The notes beneath the pieces are model-generated. The model did no database searches and was not told the DNA's origin. It worked only from the letters and a program-made list of their open reading frames with translations. A stretch of 64,000 nt of DNA. Origin: Pusillimonas sp. TS35 (GTDB taxonomy: Bacteria > Pseudomonadota > Gammaproteobacteria > Burkholderiales > Burkholderiaceae_B). Position 1 is the stretch's first letter, and every line of letters begins with the position of its first letter. This document shows, piece by piece, positions 35,707 through 45,375 of the stretch. Position numbers and translations under genes: made by a program. The stretch spans positions 124,001 to 188,000 of the forward strand of contig NZ_WWER01000004.1 in NCBI RefSeq assembly GCF_009857885.1, given 5' to 3'.

Positions 35707-35723
35707 GGATGCTCCGTGGTTGC

Positions 35724-37271
35724 TTACTTGGCGGTGGGCATGGCGAACTCGGCACCTTTGCCTATGCTGGAAGACCAGCGCTGCATGATGCTTTTCTGTT
35801 TGGTATAGAAGCGTACACCTTCTTCGCCATACGCATGCATATCGCCGAACATGGAGTTCTTCCAGCCGCCGAAGCCATGCCAGGCCATGGGGACGGGGAT
35901 GGGCACGTTGATGCCCACCATGCCAACCTGGATGCGGCGGCTGAATTCGCGCGCGATGTTGCCGTCGTTGGTAAAGCAGCTTACGCCATTGCCGAACTCG
36001 TGTGCGTTGATCAGATCGACGGCTGCGCCGAAGTCGGCTACGCGGACACAACTCAGCACGGGGCCGAAGATTTCTTCCTTGTAGATGCGCATGTCAGGGG
36101 TGACATGGTCGAACAGCGTACCGCCCAGCCAGAAGCCTTGCTCGCAGCCCGAACCGGCGCTGGCGGGGTCGAACTGGCGGCCATCCACCAACAGTTGCGC
36201 GCCTTCCTGCTCGCCAATACCGATGTAGCCGGTGATGCGCTCGCGCGCGGCGGCATGGACGATGGGGCCCATTTCTGCTTCGCTGTCCAGGCCATTTCGT
36301 ACGCGCACGGCGCGCGTGCGCTCGGCCAACATGGGCACCAGCCGCTCGGCCACATTACCCACCAGCACGGCCACCGAAACTGCCATGCAGCGCTCGCCGG
36401 CGGAACCGTAGCCAGCGCCGATCAGCGCATCGACGGCGCGATCCAGATCGGCATCGGGCATGACCACCATGTGATTTTTGGCCCCGCCCAGCGCCTGCAC
36501 GCGCTTGCCATGGCGAGCGCCGGTTTCATAGATCTTGCGCGCAATGGGTGTGGAACCTACAAAAGAGATGGCGGCAACGCCGGGGTGTGTCACCAGCGCC
36601 TCCACAGCTTCTTGATCGCCCTGGATGACGTTAAAGACGCCGTCGGGCAGGCCGGCCTGCTTGAGCAGCTCGGCGATCAGCAGCGAGGCACTGGGATCGA
36701 TGGGGCTGGGCTTGAGGATGAAGGAGTTGCCCGCCGCGATTGCGACCGGGAACATCCACATGGGCACCATGGCGGGAAAGTTGAACGGAGTGATGCCGGC
36801 GACAACACCCAGCGGCTGGCGCATGGTCCAGTTGTCCATGCCGCTCGATACTTGGTCGGTGTACTGGCTCTTGAGCAGCTGGGGGATGCCGCAGGCGAAC
36901 TCAACGATATCGATGCCGCGCTCAACTTCGCCCTGAGCGTCGCTCAGCACTTTGCCGTGCTCGGCGGTGATGGCGCGCGCCAAGTCTGTCTTGTGGAGGT
37001 TCAGCAGTTCCAGGAAGCGGAACATGACGCGTGCGCGCCGGATGGGGGGCGTGTCGGCCCAGGCGGGGAAGGCGGCGGCGGCGGCCGCTACAGCGCGGTC
37101 TACGTCTTCGGCAGTGCCCAGCGTCACTTGGCGCGCCACAGCGCCCGTGGCGGGGTTGTAGACGGGCGCTAGCCGGCGGCCTTCGGCGGCGGCCGGTGCG
37201 CCGTCGATCCAATGCTGGACGAGGGCGTCAGAGAGTGTGTCGAAGGTGGAAGCGGGAACCGGGCCGGTCAT
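35724..37271 (-). CDS. mmsA: CoA-acylating methylmalonate-semialdehyde dehydrogenase
   Basis: A 515-residue aldehyde dehydrogenase of the MmsA group, which converts malonate or methylmalonate semialdehyde plus CoA and NAD+ to acetyl-CoA or propionyl-CoA and CO2. [40 protein letters not shown] and the catalytic Cys in [17 protein letters not shown] (about residue 293) are typical. It heads a two-gene operon with an HpaI-type aldolase; such an aldolase makes pyruvate and an aldehyde (for example a semialdehyde) that this enzyme could take. A LysR gene is divergent, with a palindrome between. Confidence 0.92.
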   Translation of the reverse strand: MTGPVPASTFDTLSDALVQHWIDGAPAAAEGRRLAPVYNPATGAVARQVTLGTAEDVDRAVAAAAAAFPAWADTPPIRRARVMFRFLELLNLHKTDLARAITAEHGKVLSDAQGEVERGIDIVEFACGIPQLLKSQYTDQVSSGMDNWTMRQPLGVVAGITPFNFPAMVPMWMFPVAIAAGNSFILKPSPIDPSASLLIAELLKQAGLPDGVFNVIQGDQEAVEALVTHPGVAAISFVGSTPIARKIYETGARHGKRVQALGGAKNHMVVMPDADLDRAVDALIGAGYGSAGERCMAVSVAVLVGNVAERLVPMLAERTRAVRVRNGLDSEAEMGPIVHAAARERITGYIGIGEQEGAQLLVDGRQFDPASAGSGCEQGFWLGGTLFDHVTPDMRIYKEEIFGPVLSCVRVADFGAAVDLINAHEFGNGVSCFTNDGNIAREFSRRIQVGMVGINVPIPVPMAWHGFGGWKNSMFGDMHAYGEEGVRFYTKQKSIMQRWSSSIGKGAEFAMPTAK

Positions 37272-37451
37272 GGAAGTCTCCTGGTGGATGAGAGGGTTGG
37301 CAGTAGTGTGGATACCGGTTCTTGATCAGGCGGTGCACTGTTGTGCAGCAGCGCTGGTCGAACGAGGAAGAGGCACCCACAGGCCTTGTATCGATGCAGT
37401 AAGTCTAGGCTGATCCCGCGCGTTGGATAAGCCGGGTAAAATCAATAAGAG

Positions 37452-37469
37452 TGTTCAGAATAATGAACA
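37452..37469. promoter_or_regulatory. LysR-type operator candidate between mmsA and the LysR gene
   Basis: Perfect inverted repeat TGTTCA (37452-37457), six-base spacer, TGAACA (37464-37469). It contains the T-N11-A form of LysR boxes and lies about 90 bases upstream of the LysR start and 180 bases upstream of mmsA. Confidence 0.6.
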
Positions 37470-37559
37470 ATCCGAGGCTGCTTCGATCGTAGTGATGCAT
37501 AGGGTGTGGCCATATACCGTAAAGGGCCTGTTTTTTTTAACCGATGCCAGGAGTACCAG

Positions 37560-38498
37560 ATGTCCGCTGATGACATCGCGCCGTTGATGGCCGACATCTA
37601 CCTGCTGACCGTGCTGTCACAGACACACAGCTTCACACAGGCCGCGCGCCGGATGGGCGTCTCCAAGGCCTCGGTCAGCATGCGCATCACCGCCCTCGAA
37701 AAAGCCGCGGGCCTGCCGCTGGTACGGCGCACCACGCGTGCGGTGCACCTGACAGAGGCTGGGCAGGCGCTCGTTTCCAGCGCAGGGCCCGCATTCGAGC
37801 GTATCGGCGCGGGTTTCACCTCGGTCAAGGATCTTACCGGTGAGCCGCGCGGCACGGTAAGGGTGACGGCGCCCGTCGCGCTCGGGCGCCAGCACGTGGC
37901 GCCCGCGCTATCGCTTTTTCTGCGCAAATTTCCGGATATCACTGTCCATCTGGCGCTGACCGATCGTTTCGTCAACCTCGCGCACGAGGGCTTCGACCTG
38001 GCTATACGTCACACTTCGGTGGCGCCCGACAGCTATGTGGCGTGGCCGCTGTGCACCACGCGGTCGGTGCTGGTGGCTTCGCCGGCCTATCTCCGGCGCC
38101 GCGGCATGCCCGCGCATCCTCGGGATCTGGCCGGCCACGATTGCCTGCTTTACTTGGGCGACAGCAGCAACGATACGTGGTCGTTCATGCCCGTCGACGG
38201 CGATGACGAAGCGGATGCCGTATCCGTTCCAGTGAATGGGCAACTCAAGGCTAACAACAGCGAGGTGCTCAGGCAGGCCGCCATCGATGGCTTGGGTATC
38301 GGCCTGCTGCCCGATTTCAGTGCAAGCGCCCCGCCGCGTGCGCGGCTGGCCCCCGTGCTGCCGGGCTGGCGCGTTCGAGGCTTCTTTGGCGATCAGGTCT
38401 ATGCATTGCGGCCTTGGGCCCCGCACGTGCCCAGGGCCGTTCAGTGCTTCGTGGACCACCTGCGCGCCACCTTCAGCGGCGGTTTTCAGGTGCGGTAA
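37560..38498 (+). CDS. LysR-family transcriptional regulator
   Basis: A 312-residue regulator. The helix-turn-helix is at about residues 12-70 (YLLTVLSQTHSFTQAARRMG; VSKASVSMRITALEKAAGLP). The effector domain resembles the DsdC/AmpR-like and PecT-like groups. The ATG at 37560 is preceded by CAGGAG. It is divergent from mmsA and an aldolase gene, its likely targets. Its 3' end overlaps the convergent sulfurtransferase gene by 26 bases. Confidence 0.88.
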   Translation: MSADDIAPLMADIYLLTVLSQTHSFTQAARRMGVSKASVSMRITALEKAAGLPLVRRTTRAVHLTEAGQALVSSAGPAFERIGAGFTSVKDLTGEPRGTVRVTAPVALGRQHVAPALSLFLRKFPDITVHLALTDRFVNLAHEGFDLAIRHTSVAPDSYVAWPLCTTRSVLVASPAYLRRRGMPAHPRDLAGHDCLLYLGDSSNDTWSFMPVDGDDEADAVSVPVNGQLKANNSEVLRQAAIDGLGIGLLPDFSASAPPRARLAPVLPGWRVRGFFGDQVYALRPWAPHVPRAVQCFVDHLRATFSGGFQVR

Positions 38499-39363
38499 AG
38501 TTGGCGTCGCCCGTTGCGACAGGCGCGTTGTCCTGCTGGCTCCATTCGCTCCATGACCCAGGATAGAGCGCGCTGCCGCTCAACCCCGCCAACTCCATGG
38601 CCAGCAGGTTATGGCACGCGGTGACGCCCGATCCGCATTGGTTGACGACGTTTTCAGGCTTGACGTCACCGAGTAAAGCCGAATATTCCTCGTGCAATAT
38701 GCCAGGCTGCTTGTAGCGTCCGTCGGCCTGCAGGTTCTGCATGAAGAAACGATTGCGCGCGCCCGGGATATGGCCAGCCTTCTTGTCCAGGGTTTCGTTC
38801 TGCCCTCGAAAGCGTTCATTATTGCGGGCGTCGATCAACTGGCGTTCGCCCCGCGTCAGGTTGGCCTGAACGGTGGCGTAATCAACCATGGTGTGCAGCG
38901 CGGGGCGTAAGCTGAAACTGCCTGCGGATTTCTTGGGCGAGGGGCCGCTGGCCAGCGGCAGGTGCGCCGCTTTCCAGGCGTTCAGATTGCCATCGAGCAC
39001 CCGGCGCCGGCTGTGGCCGGCCCAGCCCAGCATCCACCACAGGCGCGCGGCATACATGCCGCTGGCGTTGTCATACGCCACGATCAGCGTGTCATCGCTG
39101 GCGCCAAGCTGTGCCATGCGGGCGGCGAACCATTGTGCATCGGGAAGTGGATGGCGCCCATTTTTCCCGGTACGCGGCGCGCTCAAGTCCTCTTCCAGGC
39201 CCACATAAACCGCTCCGGGGATGTGTTCCGCCTCGTGGGCACGCCGTCCCGCCGCGGGATCGGCAAGGTCGAAACTGCAGTCGCACACCAGAATGTCGCC
39301 GTTTTTCTCGCTGGCCAGCAAGGCATTCAGTTCAGCGGCTTGTACAAGAATGGGTTCGCTCAT
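38473..39363 (-). CDS. sseA: 3-mercaptopyruvate/thiosulfate sulfurtransferase (two-domain rhodanese)
   Basis: A 296-residue protein with two rhodanese domains. The active Cys243 is in CGSGVTACHN; the CGSGVTA loop is typical of 3-mercaptopyruvate sulfurtransferases, while CRKGVTA marks thiosulfate sulfurtransferases. DNASGMYAARLWWMLGWAGH and the second-domain QLIDARNNERFRG follow the family. GGAG precedes the ATG by eight bases. It transfers sulfur from mercaptopyruvate to a thiol or cyanide. No link to the neighbours is evident. Confidence 0.9.
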   Translation of the reverse strand: MSEPILVQAAELNALLASEKNGDILVCDCSFDLADPAAGRRAHEAEHIPGAVYVGLEEDLSAPRTGKNGRHPLPDAQWFAARMAQLGASDDTLIVAYDNASGMYAARLWWMLGWAGHSRRRVLDGNLNAWKAAHLPLASGPSPKKSAGSFSLRPALHTMVDYATVQANLTRGERQLIDARNNERFRGQNETLDKKAGHIPGARNRFFMQNLQADGRYKQPGILHEEYSALLGDVKPENVVNQCGSGVTACHNLLAMELAGLSGSALYPGSWSEWSQQDNAPVATGDANFTAPENRR

Positions 39364-39551
39364 TGATGCTCCGTATGGGTAAATGCCGGGGCGGCCCGGC
39401 GCGGATGACTATCTGTGCAGTGTACCCAACCGCCCCAGCTCGTTCGCAGAGCCATTAACGTTTCGCTACACCTGGACATCCGGCGTGAGGCACGCTCAGG
39501 CGTCCACATGTTACGACTATACGTGCAACCACACAGCCTCGGAGTTTTCGT

Positions 39552-40739
39552 ATGCGGGAGGGCGATACCTCTTTGTTCACCAGCGCCAGCGCCGGCACCA
39601 ACACCCACACCAGCACCAACACCAACACCGGCAATAGCGCTCATACCGGCACCAGTATCGACGCCGTCCCGAGCCCGCTGGAGGGCTGCCCGGCGACGGC
39701 ACGGGTGGGCGCGCGTCTGCGCTTCAGCGCCGCGATGGACACCGCTCGCGTGGCGGCCTGTTTTATGGTGGTGCTGTTGCACGTCGCAGCGCGTAATTTC
39801 AGTGTGTTCGACGATAGGTGGTGGGCCAGCAATTTCTATGATTCGATCACCCGCAGCTGCGTGCCGCTCTTTCTGATGCTGACGGGCGTGCTGCTGCTGA
39901 ACAAGCAGGAAGCCTTGCGTGACTTCTTCCGCAAGCGATTTGTGCGCGTGCTGCCACCGCTGCTGTTCTGGTCGCTGTTCTATATGGCGTGGAATGCATG
40001 GCATGGCGAAGGCTACGGGCCGTGGTACGGGTGGCTGCGCGCCGTGGCCAATGGGCCGGTTACTTTCCACCTCTGGTATCTCTATGCCATTGTCGGTATC
40101 TATTTGTTTGTGCCGTTCCTGCGCAAGATCTGGCACGCTACCGGGCCAGCCGAGAAGAAGATCTACCTGGGCTTGTGGGTGGCCGTGTCGTGCTGGCCTA
40201 CCGTGCGTACGCTGCTGGGGATCGAGACAGACCTGCTCGAGGTATACGGAGCTGGCAATTTCTTTGGCTTGGCCGGCTACCTGTTTCTAGGTGCGTATGT
40301 GTACGAATGCTTCCAGCGCCAGGGCGACAAACGTCGCTACGTGCTGGTCAACGCCGGCCTGTTCGCCGTGTTTGCCGTGCTGACCATGTTGGCAACCTAC
40401 GCGTACTCGCTGCGCGAAGGCGCTCCCGATCCGCTGTTCTACGATTATCTTTCACCGTTTGTATTGGCGTCGTCGGTCTGCGCCTTCAACGTCCTGTACG
40501 GGTTGGGCTCGAAAAGCGTCAGCCTGGCCGTGCCGCTGCGGCGCGCGTCCGCCTGCACCTTGGGCGTCTACTGCATCCACATCTTCGTCCTGCAACGCAT
40601 GGATGATGCGACGAGCCTGCTGTCGGGCGCCCGCTCGCAATGGTGGTCCATCCCCTTCATGGCGGCCTGTGTGTTTGGCCTTTCGATGCTGGCCATCATG
40701 GCATTGCGCCGCTTCAGGCCGTTTACCTATGTGACTTAG
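39552..40739 (+). CDS. Acyltransferase family 3 membrane protein (O-acetyltransferase-like)
   Basis: A 395-residue integral membrane protein of the acyltransferase-3 family with about ten helices. The catalytic-type His lies in FMVVLLHVAARNF (the family's Arg/His motif), with RSCVPLFLMLTGVLLLNK following. WecH of E. coli and OatA-like proteins have the same core; they O-acetylate surface sugars. Residues 10-36 are a Thr/Asn/Ser/Ala-rich stretch coded by ACCAACACC-type repeats and not part of the family. ATG 39552 has GGAG eight bases upstream; a second ATG at 39735 would remove the repeat and start just before the first helix. Confidence 0.85.
   Translation: MREGDTSLFTSASAGTNTHTSTNTNTGNSAHTGTSIDAVPSPLEGCPATARVGARLRFSAAMDTARVAACFMVVLLHVAARNFSVFDDRWWASNFYDSITRSCVPLFLMLTGVLLLNKQEALRDFFRKRFVRVLPPLLFWSLFYMAWNAWHGEGYGPWYGWLRAVANGPVTFHLWYLYAIVGIYLFVPFLRKIWHATGPAEKKIYLGLWVAVSCWPTVRTLLGIETDLLEVYGAGNFFGLAGYLFLGAYVYECFQRQGDKRRYVLVNAGLFAVFAVLTMLATYAYSLREGAPDPLFYDYLSPFVLASSVCAFNVLYGLGSKSVSLAVPLRRASACTLGVYCIHIFVLQRMDDATSLLSGARSQWWSIPFMAACVFGLSMLAIMALRRFRPFTYVT
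39580..39660 (+). repeat. ACCAACACC/AGCGCC low-complexity repeat in the acyltransferase 5' end
   Basis: About 80 bases of imperfect ACC, AAC and GCC triplets, in frame, encode Thr/Asn/Ser/Ala. It is similar in kind to the repeat in the rubredoxin gene at 28277-28352. Confidence 0.65.
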
Positions 40740-40756
40740 ACTGCAGGGGGCTCCGC

Positions 40757-41317
40757 TTAGCTGCCGTGGGTGACCTGGATGATCCGAGAAACGAGCTCGG
40801 CCGTGTTCTTGGCGTTGAGCTTGCGCATCAGGCGTCCGCGGTGCACTTCGACAGTGCGGTGTGAAATGCCGAGTTCGGCGGCGGTTTCTTTGCACGTGAG
40901 GCCGTTGACGATGAAGCCGGCGATTTCTTGTTCGCGCGGGGTGAGTGATGCGGTTTTGCTGGGACGGTGCTGGATGCGTTCGAAATTCCACACCATCAGG
41001 CTGAATGGGTCTTGCGGGGTAAGCGTGATGCCGCGCGCGCGGGCCCAGAAAATTTCTTTGCTGCGATGCTGCATGAAGCGTTCGTCTTCATACGTGGTGT
41101 TGTGCCGCAGCGCCTGAAGGCAGCGCTCGCCGATTTCGTAGTAATCGGCACTGCATGGATAGAGCTTGAGAATGAGCTCATCTGCCAGCTCTTCGACCGA
41201 ATAACCGAACAAAGAAGCGAATGCCTTGTTGCAACGCAATATGCGCCGATGTTCAGTGATGATCAGCGGTGAGGGCGATTCGCGAAAAGCGAGTTCTTCC
41301 AACTGCGTGTCGGTCAT
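40757..41317 (-). CDS. PAS-domain LuxR-type transcriptional regulator
   Basis: A 186-residue regulator with an N-terminal PAS domain (residues 5-110: ESPSPLIITEHRRILRCNKA, FGYSVEELADELILKLYP) and a C-terminal LuxR helix-turn-helix (SLTPREQEIAGFIVNGLTCK, then ELGISHRTVEVHRGRLMRKL). There is no receiver domain. The PAS domain may bind a small ligand directly, and the divergent thiolase-ligase-TRAP operon is its obvious target. I place the start at the ATG at 41317; an in-frame GTG at 41353 would run across the palindromic promoter region. No strong ribosome-binding site is visible. Confidence 0.86.
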   Translation of the reverse strand: MTDTQLEELAFRESPSPLIITEHRRILRCNKAFASLFGYSVEELADELILKLYPCSADYYEIGERCLQALRHNTTYEDERFMQHRSKEIFWARARGITLTPQDPFSLMVWNFERIQHRPSKTASLTPREQEIAGFIVNGLTCKETAAELGISHRTVEVHRGRLMRKLNAKNTAELVSRIIQVTHGS

Positions 41318-41327
41318 ATTCGTAAAA

Positions 41328-41368
41328 CTACGTACGTAGATAAGTGGGTGCACGTATAGACCTACGTA
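41328..41368. promoter_or_regulatory. Candidate operator for the PAS-LuxR regulator (CTACGTA boxes)
   Basis: A perfect 12-bp palindrome CTACGTACGTAG (41328-41339) and a further CTACGTA (41362-41368) lie in the short region between the divergent regulator and thiolase genes. Spacing between the centres is about 31 bases. Confidence 0.55.
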
Positions 41369-41415
41369 TCTTAAGCCTCCATCATTAGAAAAACAACATT
41401 CAGTGGAGGCGCATC

Positions 41416-42594
41416 ATGCAAACGCACACGGTCTCGCTTGTAGGCAGCGGGCATACCAAATTCGGCCGGCTTGACGCATTGCGGCTGGAGGATCTCATCG
41501 TATCGGCCGCGCGCGAAGCGCTGGAAGATGCCGCAGTGCCGGCCAGCGAGGTCGATGCGGTATTCCTGGGCCATTTCAATTCGGGCATGGTCAGTGATGG
41601 CTTCGCGTCGTCGCTGATTCACCAGGCTTCGCCCGATCTGCGCTTCACGCCGGCAACGCGCTGCGAGAATGCGTGTGCGTCGGGTGCCGCGGCCATTGCC
41701 GCCGGTGTGGCGGCGATACAGGCGGGGCAGGCCGAGGTTGTGCTGGTTGTGGGTGCAGAGAAGATGACGCACAACAGCACTGCCGATGTCACGCGCGCGC
41801 TGGCCGGTGCGGGCTACCAGAACGACGCGAAGGAAGCCGCGCTCAGCTTTCCGCAGGTGTTCGGCCTTGCAGCGCAGACATACACCCGCCGCTATCAGGA
41901 TCCGCTGGCTGCCATGGCAGCCATCGCAGCCAAGAATCACGCCAATGCCATGCGCAACCCATTGGCGCAAATGCACAGAGAGCTTGATGTAGAGGCATGC
42001 AACACAGTGTCGGATCGCAACCCGCTGATTGCGCCGCCGCTGCGGCTTACCGATTGCTCGCTGGTTTCCGATGGCGCGGCCGCAGTGGTGCTGGTCAGCG
42101 CCCAGCGCGCTCATGAATTCCCGCGCGAGGTGGCCTTGCGCAGCATGGTGCATGTCAGCGATCTGCTGCCGATGTCGTCGCGCGATTTTCTGGCGTTCGA
42201 AGGCCCGCGCAAGGCGATCGGCGATGCGCTGAATCTTGCCGGCATCCAACTTGGCGACTTGAATTTCGCGGAAGTGCACGATTGTTTCACGATAGCTGAG
42301 CTGCTGATCTATGAAGCGATGGGGCTGGCGCCCGCGGGCCAGGGGCACCGGGCGCTGGATGAGGGGACGGTGTTTCGCGGCGGGTCGCTTCCCGTGAATT
42401 TATCTGGCGGCCTCAAGGCCAAGGGCCACCCAGTGGGCGCCACCGGCGTGTCCATGCACGCCATCGCATTCCGGCAACTGACGGGGCAGGCCGGAGACAT
42501 GCAGATTGACAGCCCCTCGTTGGGCCTGGTGTTCAATATGGGCGGTGCGGCGGTCGCCAACTATGCGTCGGTGCTCGAGGCAAAGCGGGTGTGA
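41416..42594 (+). CDS. Thiolase (acetyl-CoA acetyltransferase family)
   Basis: A 392-residue thiolase. The acyl-accepting Cys is present in RCENACASGAAAIAAGV, unlike the thiolase-like protein at 26124. KAKGHPVGATGVSMHA carries the catalytic His. The C-terminal Cys region reads GLVFNMGGAAVANY, with Asn where the second Cys usually stands, so claisen condensation or cleavage may be altered. It is the first gene of a five- to six-gene operon with an acyl-CoA ligase and a TRAP transporter. The start lies behind GGAGG. Confidence 0.88.
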   Translation: MQTHTVSLVGSGHTKFGRLDALRLEDLIVSAAREALEDAAVPASEVDAVFLGHFNSGMVSDGFASSLIHQASPDLRFTPATRCENACASGAAAIAAGVAAIQAGQAEVVLVVGAEKMTHNSTADVTRALAGAGYQNDAKEAALSFPQVFGLAAQTYTRRYQDPLAAMAAIAAKNHANAMRNPLAQMHRELDVEACNTVSDRNPLIAPPLRLTDCSLVSDGAAAVVLVSAQRAHEFPREVALRSMVHVSDLLPMSSRDFLAFEGPRKAIGDALNLAGIQLGDLNFAEVHDCFTIAELLIYEAMGLAPAGQGHRALDEGTVFRGGSLPVNLSGGLKAKGHPVGATGVSMHAIAFRQLTGQAGDMQIDSPSLGLVFNMGGAAVANYASVLEAKRV

Positions 42595-42597
42595 CGC

Positions 42598-44136
42598 ATG
42601 AACATCGCCAATTGGCTTTATCAGCGGGCGCGGCAAACACCAGAAGCCCCCGCGCTGTTCGCGGGTGCCGAATGCCGCGCCGATTACCGCGCGTTCGCCG
42701 CGCATGCGGCCGCACTGTCTGCAGTGCTGTCGGGCGATTACGGCATTCGCGCCGGCGACCGCATTGCACTGTATATGCCCAACCGCATCGAATATCTGGT
42801 GATGCTGTATGCGGCATGGTGGATAGGTGCGGTGGTGGTGCCAATCAATTACAAGCTGCATCTCAAAGAAGCTGCATGGATCGCAGCCAATGCCGAGGCC
42901 GGTGTGCTGGTCACGGATACCGGCGAGCAGTTCGAGGCGGCCGCGCTGCCTGCGGGCTGCCGGGAGCTGGGTGTCGATGCCGCTGTGTACGCGCAGGCCG
43001 TGGCGAACGCGGATGAGGACAGCTTCCCCGCGCCGTGCGTCGCAGCGCCGGAAGCGTTGGCCTGGCTGTTCTACACCTCGGGCACTACGGGTCGCCCCAA
43101 GGGTGTGATGCTCAGTCACGGCAATCTTATGGCGATGGCACTCTGCTATCCCTACGATGTGGATAGCGTGTCGGCCAGCGACGCCTGGCTGTATGCGGCA
43201 CCGATGTCGCATGGGGCGGGCCTGTACAACTTCATGTCGGTGCGGGCAGGAGGGCGCCATGTGGTGCCAGTGTCCCGCGGTTTCGACGGTGCCGAGATCT
43301 TCGCACTGGCGCGCGAACTGGGCGGTATCTGCATGTTTGCTGCGCCAACTATGGTCAAGCGTATGGTCCGGGAGGCGCCTGACTGCGTGGAGGGGTTGCG
43401 CACGATTGTGTGTGGGGGCGCGCCCATGTATGCCGCCGATATGATTGAGGCGCTCGATGTGCTGGGCCCCGTTGTGGCGCAGATATATGGCCAGGGTGAA
43501 AGCCCCATGACGATCACAGCCATGCGAAGGGAGACGATCGCCGATCGCGGTCAGCCGCGCTGGGAAGCGCGCATCGCATCCGTGGGCACCGCGCAGTCCT
43601 GCATGGAAGTGCGGGTGGTGGATGACGCATACAACGATGTGCCGCCGGGAGAATGTGGTGAAGTGTTGGCGCGCGGCCCGGCGGTCATGAGCGGATATTG
43701 GCGCAACGAGGAGGCTACCCGGCAGACGCTGGTGGACGGCTGGCTGCGCACGGGCGATATCGGCTTTCTGAGCGCGGACGGGTTTCTGACGCTTACTGAT
43801 CGCTCGAAAGATGTGATTATTTCTGGCGGCACCAATATCTATCCGCGCGAAGTTGAGGAGGTGATTGCCCGCCATCCTGATGTATTCGAGGTGGCGGTGG
43901 TCGGCGCACCGCATCCAGAATGGGGCGAAGAGGTCGTGGCCTTTGTGGTGCTGCGCGCGGGCGCCGCGCATGTTGACGCGACGGTGCTCGAGGCCTGGTG
44001 CCGCGCCGAGATGGCCTCGTTCAAAAAGCCGCGGCGCTATGTGTTCCGCGTCGAGCTGCCCAAGAACAGCTACGGCAAGATCCTGAAGACAGAACTGCGG
44101 AGCCTTGCCAGGCAGCCGGGAGGCATCCCGGATTAG
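42598..44136 (+). CDS. AMP-forming acyl-CoA ligase
   Basis: A 512-residue ANL-superfamily enzyme. The P-loop YTSGTTGRPKGVMLSHGN and the hinge TDRSKDVIISGGTNIYPREV are clear, and LPKNSYGKILKTELR carries the catalytic Lys. It is three bases downstream of the thiolase and in one operon with a TRAP transporter, so it probably activates the imported carboxylic acid to its CoA ester for thiolytic cleavage. The chain type (fatty, aromatic or dicarboxylic acid) cannot be told from sequence. Confidence 0.88.
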   Translation: MNIANWLYQRARQTPEAPALFAGAECRADYRAFAAHAAALSAVLSGDYGIRAGDRIALYMPNRIEYLVMLYAAWWIGAVVVPINYKLHLKEAAWIAANAEAGVLVTDTGEQFEAAALPAGCRELGVDAAVYAQAVANADEDSFPAPCVAAPEALAWLFYTSGTTGRPKGVMLSHGNLMAMALCYPYDVDSVSASDAWLYAAPMSHGAGLYNFMSVRAGGRHVVPVSRGFDGAEIFALARELGGICMFAAPTMVKRMVREAPDCVEGLRTIVCGGAPMYAADMIEALDVLGPVVAQIYGQGESPMTITAMRRETIADRGQPRWEARIASVGTAQSCMEVRVVDDAYNDVPPGECGEVLARGPAVMSGYWRNEEATRQTLVDGWLRTGDIGFLSADGFLTLTDRSKDVIISGGTNIYPREVEEVIARHPDVFEVAVVGAPHPEWGEEVVAFVVLRAGAAHVDATVLEAWCRAEMASFKKPRRYVFRVELPKNSYGKILKTELRSLARQPGGIPD

Positions 44137-44191
44137 ACCGGCCCGTGGGGCCATATATAGCGCATCACCGCGCACATAATGAGGAGGAGTC

Positions 44192-45283
44192 ATGAAACGT
44201 CGTGAGTTCATCAGGGCTACTGGCTTGTTGGCCGGGGCCGGCGCATTGGGCGGCTTGTCGCTGCCGCTTTCCGCGAAAGAAAAGATCTCGTTCAAGTTCG
44301 ACAGTTATGTATCGGAGACCGCAGGTCCATCGTGGCTGGATCGGTGGTTCCTGAGCGAGCTGGAGAAACGCTCGGGCGGTATAGTCAAAGTGCGGCGCTA
44401 TTGGTCTGCATCCCTGAATAAAGTGGGTGAGCATCTGCCTGCTGTACGCGACAAGACATCGGAGATGAGTCTGATCTCGCCGGGGTACTATCAGGCCGAT
44501 CTGCCCGTCACGCGCGGGCTGGAGTGGTACTTCCGCATGAACCGCGCCGATGCACTGCTACAGGTATGCCGGGATGTGTACGGGCAGTTCGAGCCGCTGC
44601 GCGATGAGTGGGAGAAACGCCACCGCGCCAAGGTAATGTACTGGACCAACTGGAACTACGCGCCGCTGATCACGCGCACGCCCATCAAGTCGCTGGAAGA
44701 CATCAAGGGCAAACGTATCCGCGGCTATGGCGTGGCCACGGATGTGATTGAGAGGCTTGGCGGAACGGCGGTGCCGATGGCCGCACCCGAGGTCTACACG
44801 GCGCTTGAACGCGGTGTGCTGGACGGTGTGTATGGTTTCGACTTCATCACAGCAGTTGCCTACAAGCTGCATGAGATTGCCCCGCACTTTACCGATATCG
44901 GTGATGGCCCCCATGCACCGGCGGCGACGGTTATCAATATCGACACCTGGCAATCGTTTCCCGCCGGGATCCAGGCGGCATGCAATGAAATTGTCGATGA
45001 AATATATGGCGGCCAGTACTCCAGCATCATGAACAAGGTGTTGCACGATTATGTGCAGAAGGCGCGCAAGGAAGGCGTCAAGTTCCATGTGCTGGATGAC
45101 GCGCAGAAGAAGACCGCCAAGGCGTTAATTCAGCCAGCTCAGGTGAATAAGTGGTCGGAGACCGTGGCCAAGCCAGCGGGGATTGATGCCGCACGCATGC
45201 AAGCCCTGATCGATCAGGCGATTGCCAAGCATGACCCCAAGGGCACCTTGCTACGGCCTTCGGAGATCGCGGCACAGGCGTAA
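44192..45283 (+). CDS. TRAP transporter substrate-binding protein (DctP family), Tat signal
   Basis: A 363-residue periplasmic protein. The start MKRREFIRATGLLAGAGALG has the twin-arginine motif followed by a hydrophobic stretch, so it is likely exported folded by the Tat route. The mature part follows the DctP family (KGKRIRGYGVATDVIERLGG; VYTALERGVLDGVYGFDFI). AGGAGG precedes the start. It delivers an organic acid to the two membrane subunits encoded next. Confidence 0.88.
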   Translation: MKRREFIRATGLLAGAGALGGLSLPLSAKEKISFKFDSYVSETAGPSWLDRWFLSELEKRSGGIVKVRRYWSASLNKVGEHLPAVRDKTSEMSLISPGYYQADLPVTRGLEWYFRMNRADALLQVCRDVYGQFEPLRDEWEKRHRAKVMYWTNWNYAPLITRTPIKSLEDIKGKRIRGYGVATDVIERLGGTAVPMAAPEVYTALERGVLDGVYGFDFITAVAYKLHEIAPHFTDIGDGPHAPAATVINIDTWQSFPAGIQAACNEIVDEIYGGQYSSIMNKVLHDYVQKARKEGVKFHVLDDAQKKTAKALIQPAQVNKWSETVAKPAGIDAARMQALIDQAIAKHDPKGTLLRPSEIAAQA

Positions 45284-45375
45284 TCCCGGCGGTTTCGGCC
45301 GCGTCGGCGTTCGCAGGCTGTCGGGGCCTTGAAGGCTCGTCGAGCGGGTCATGCGAAATTCTGAAGGAGGGCCCT

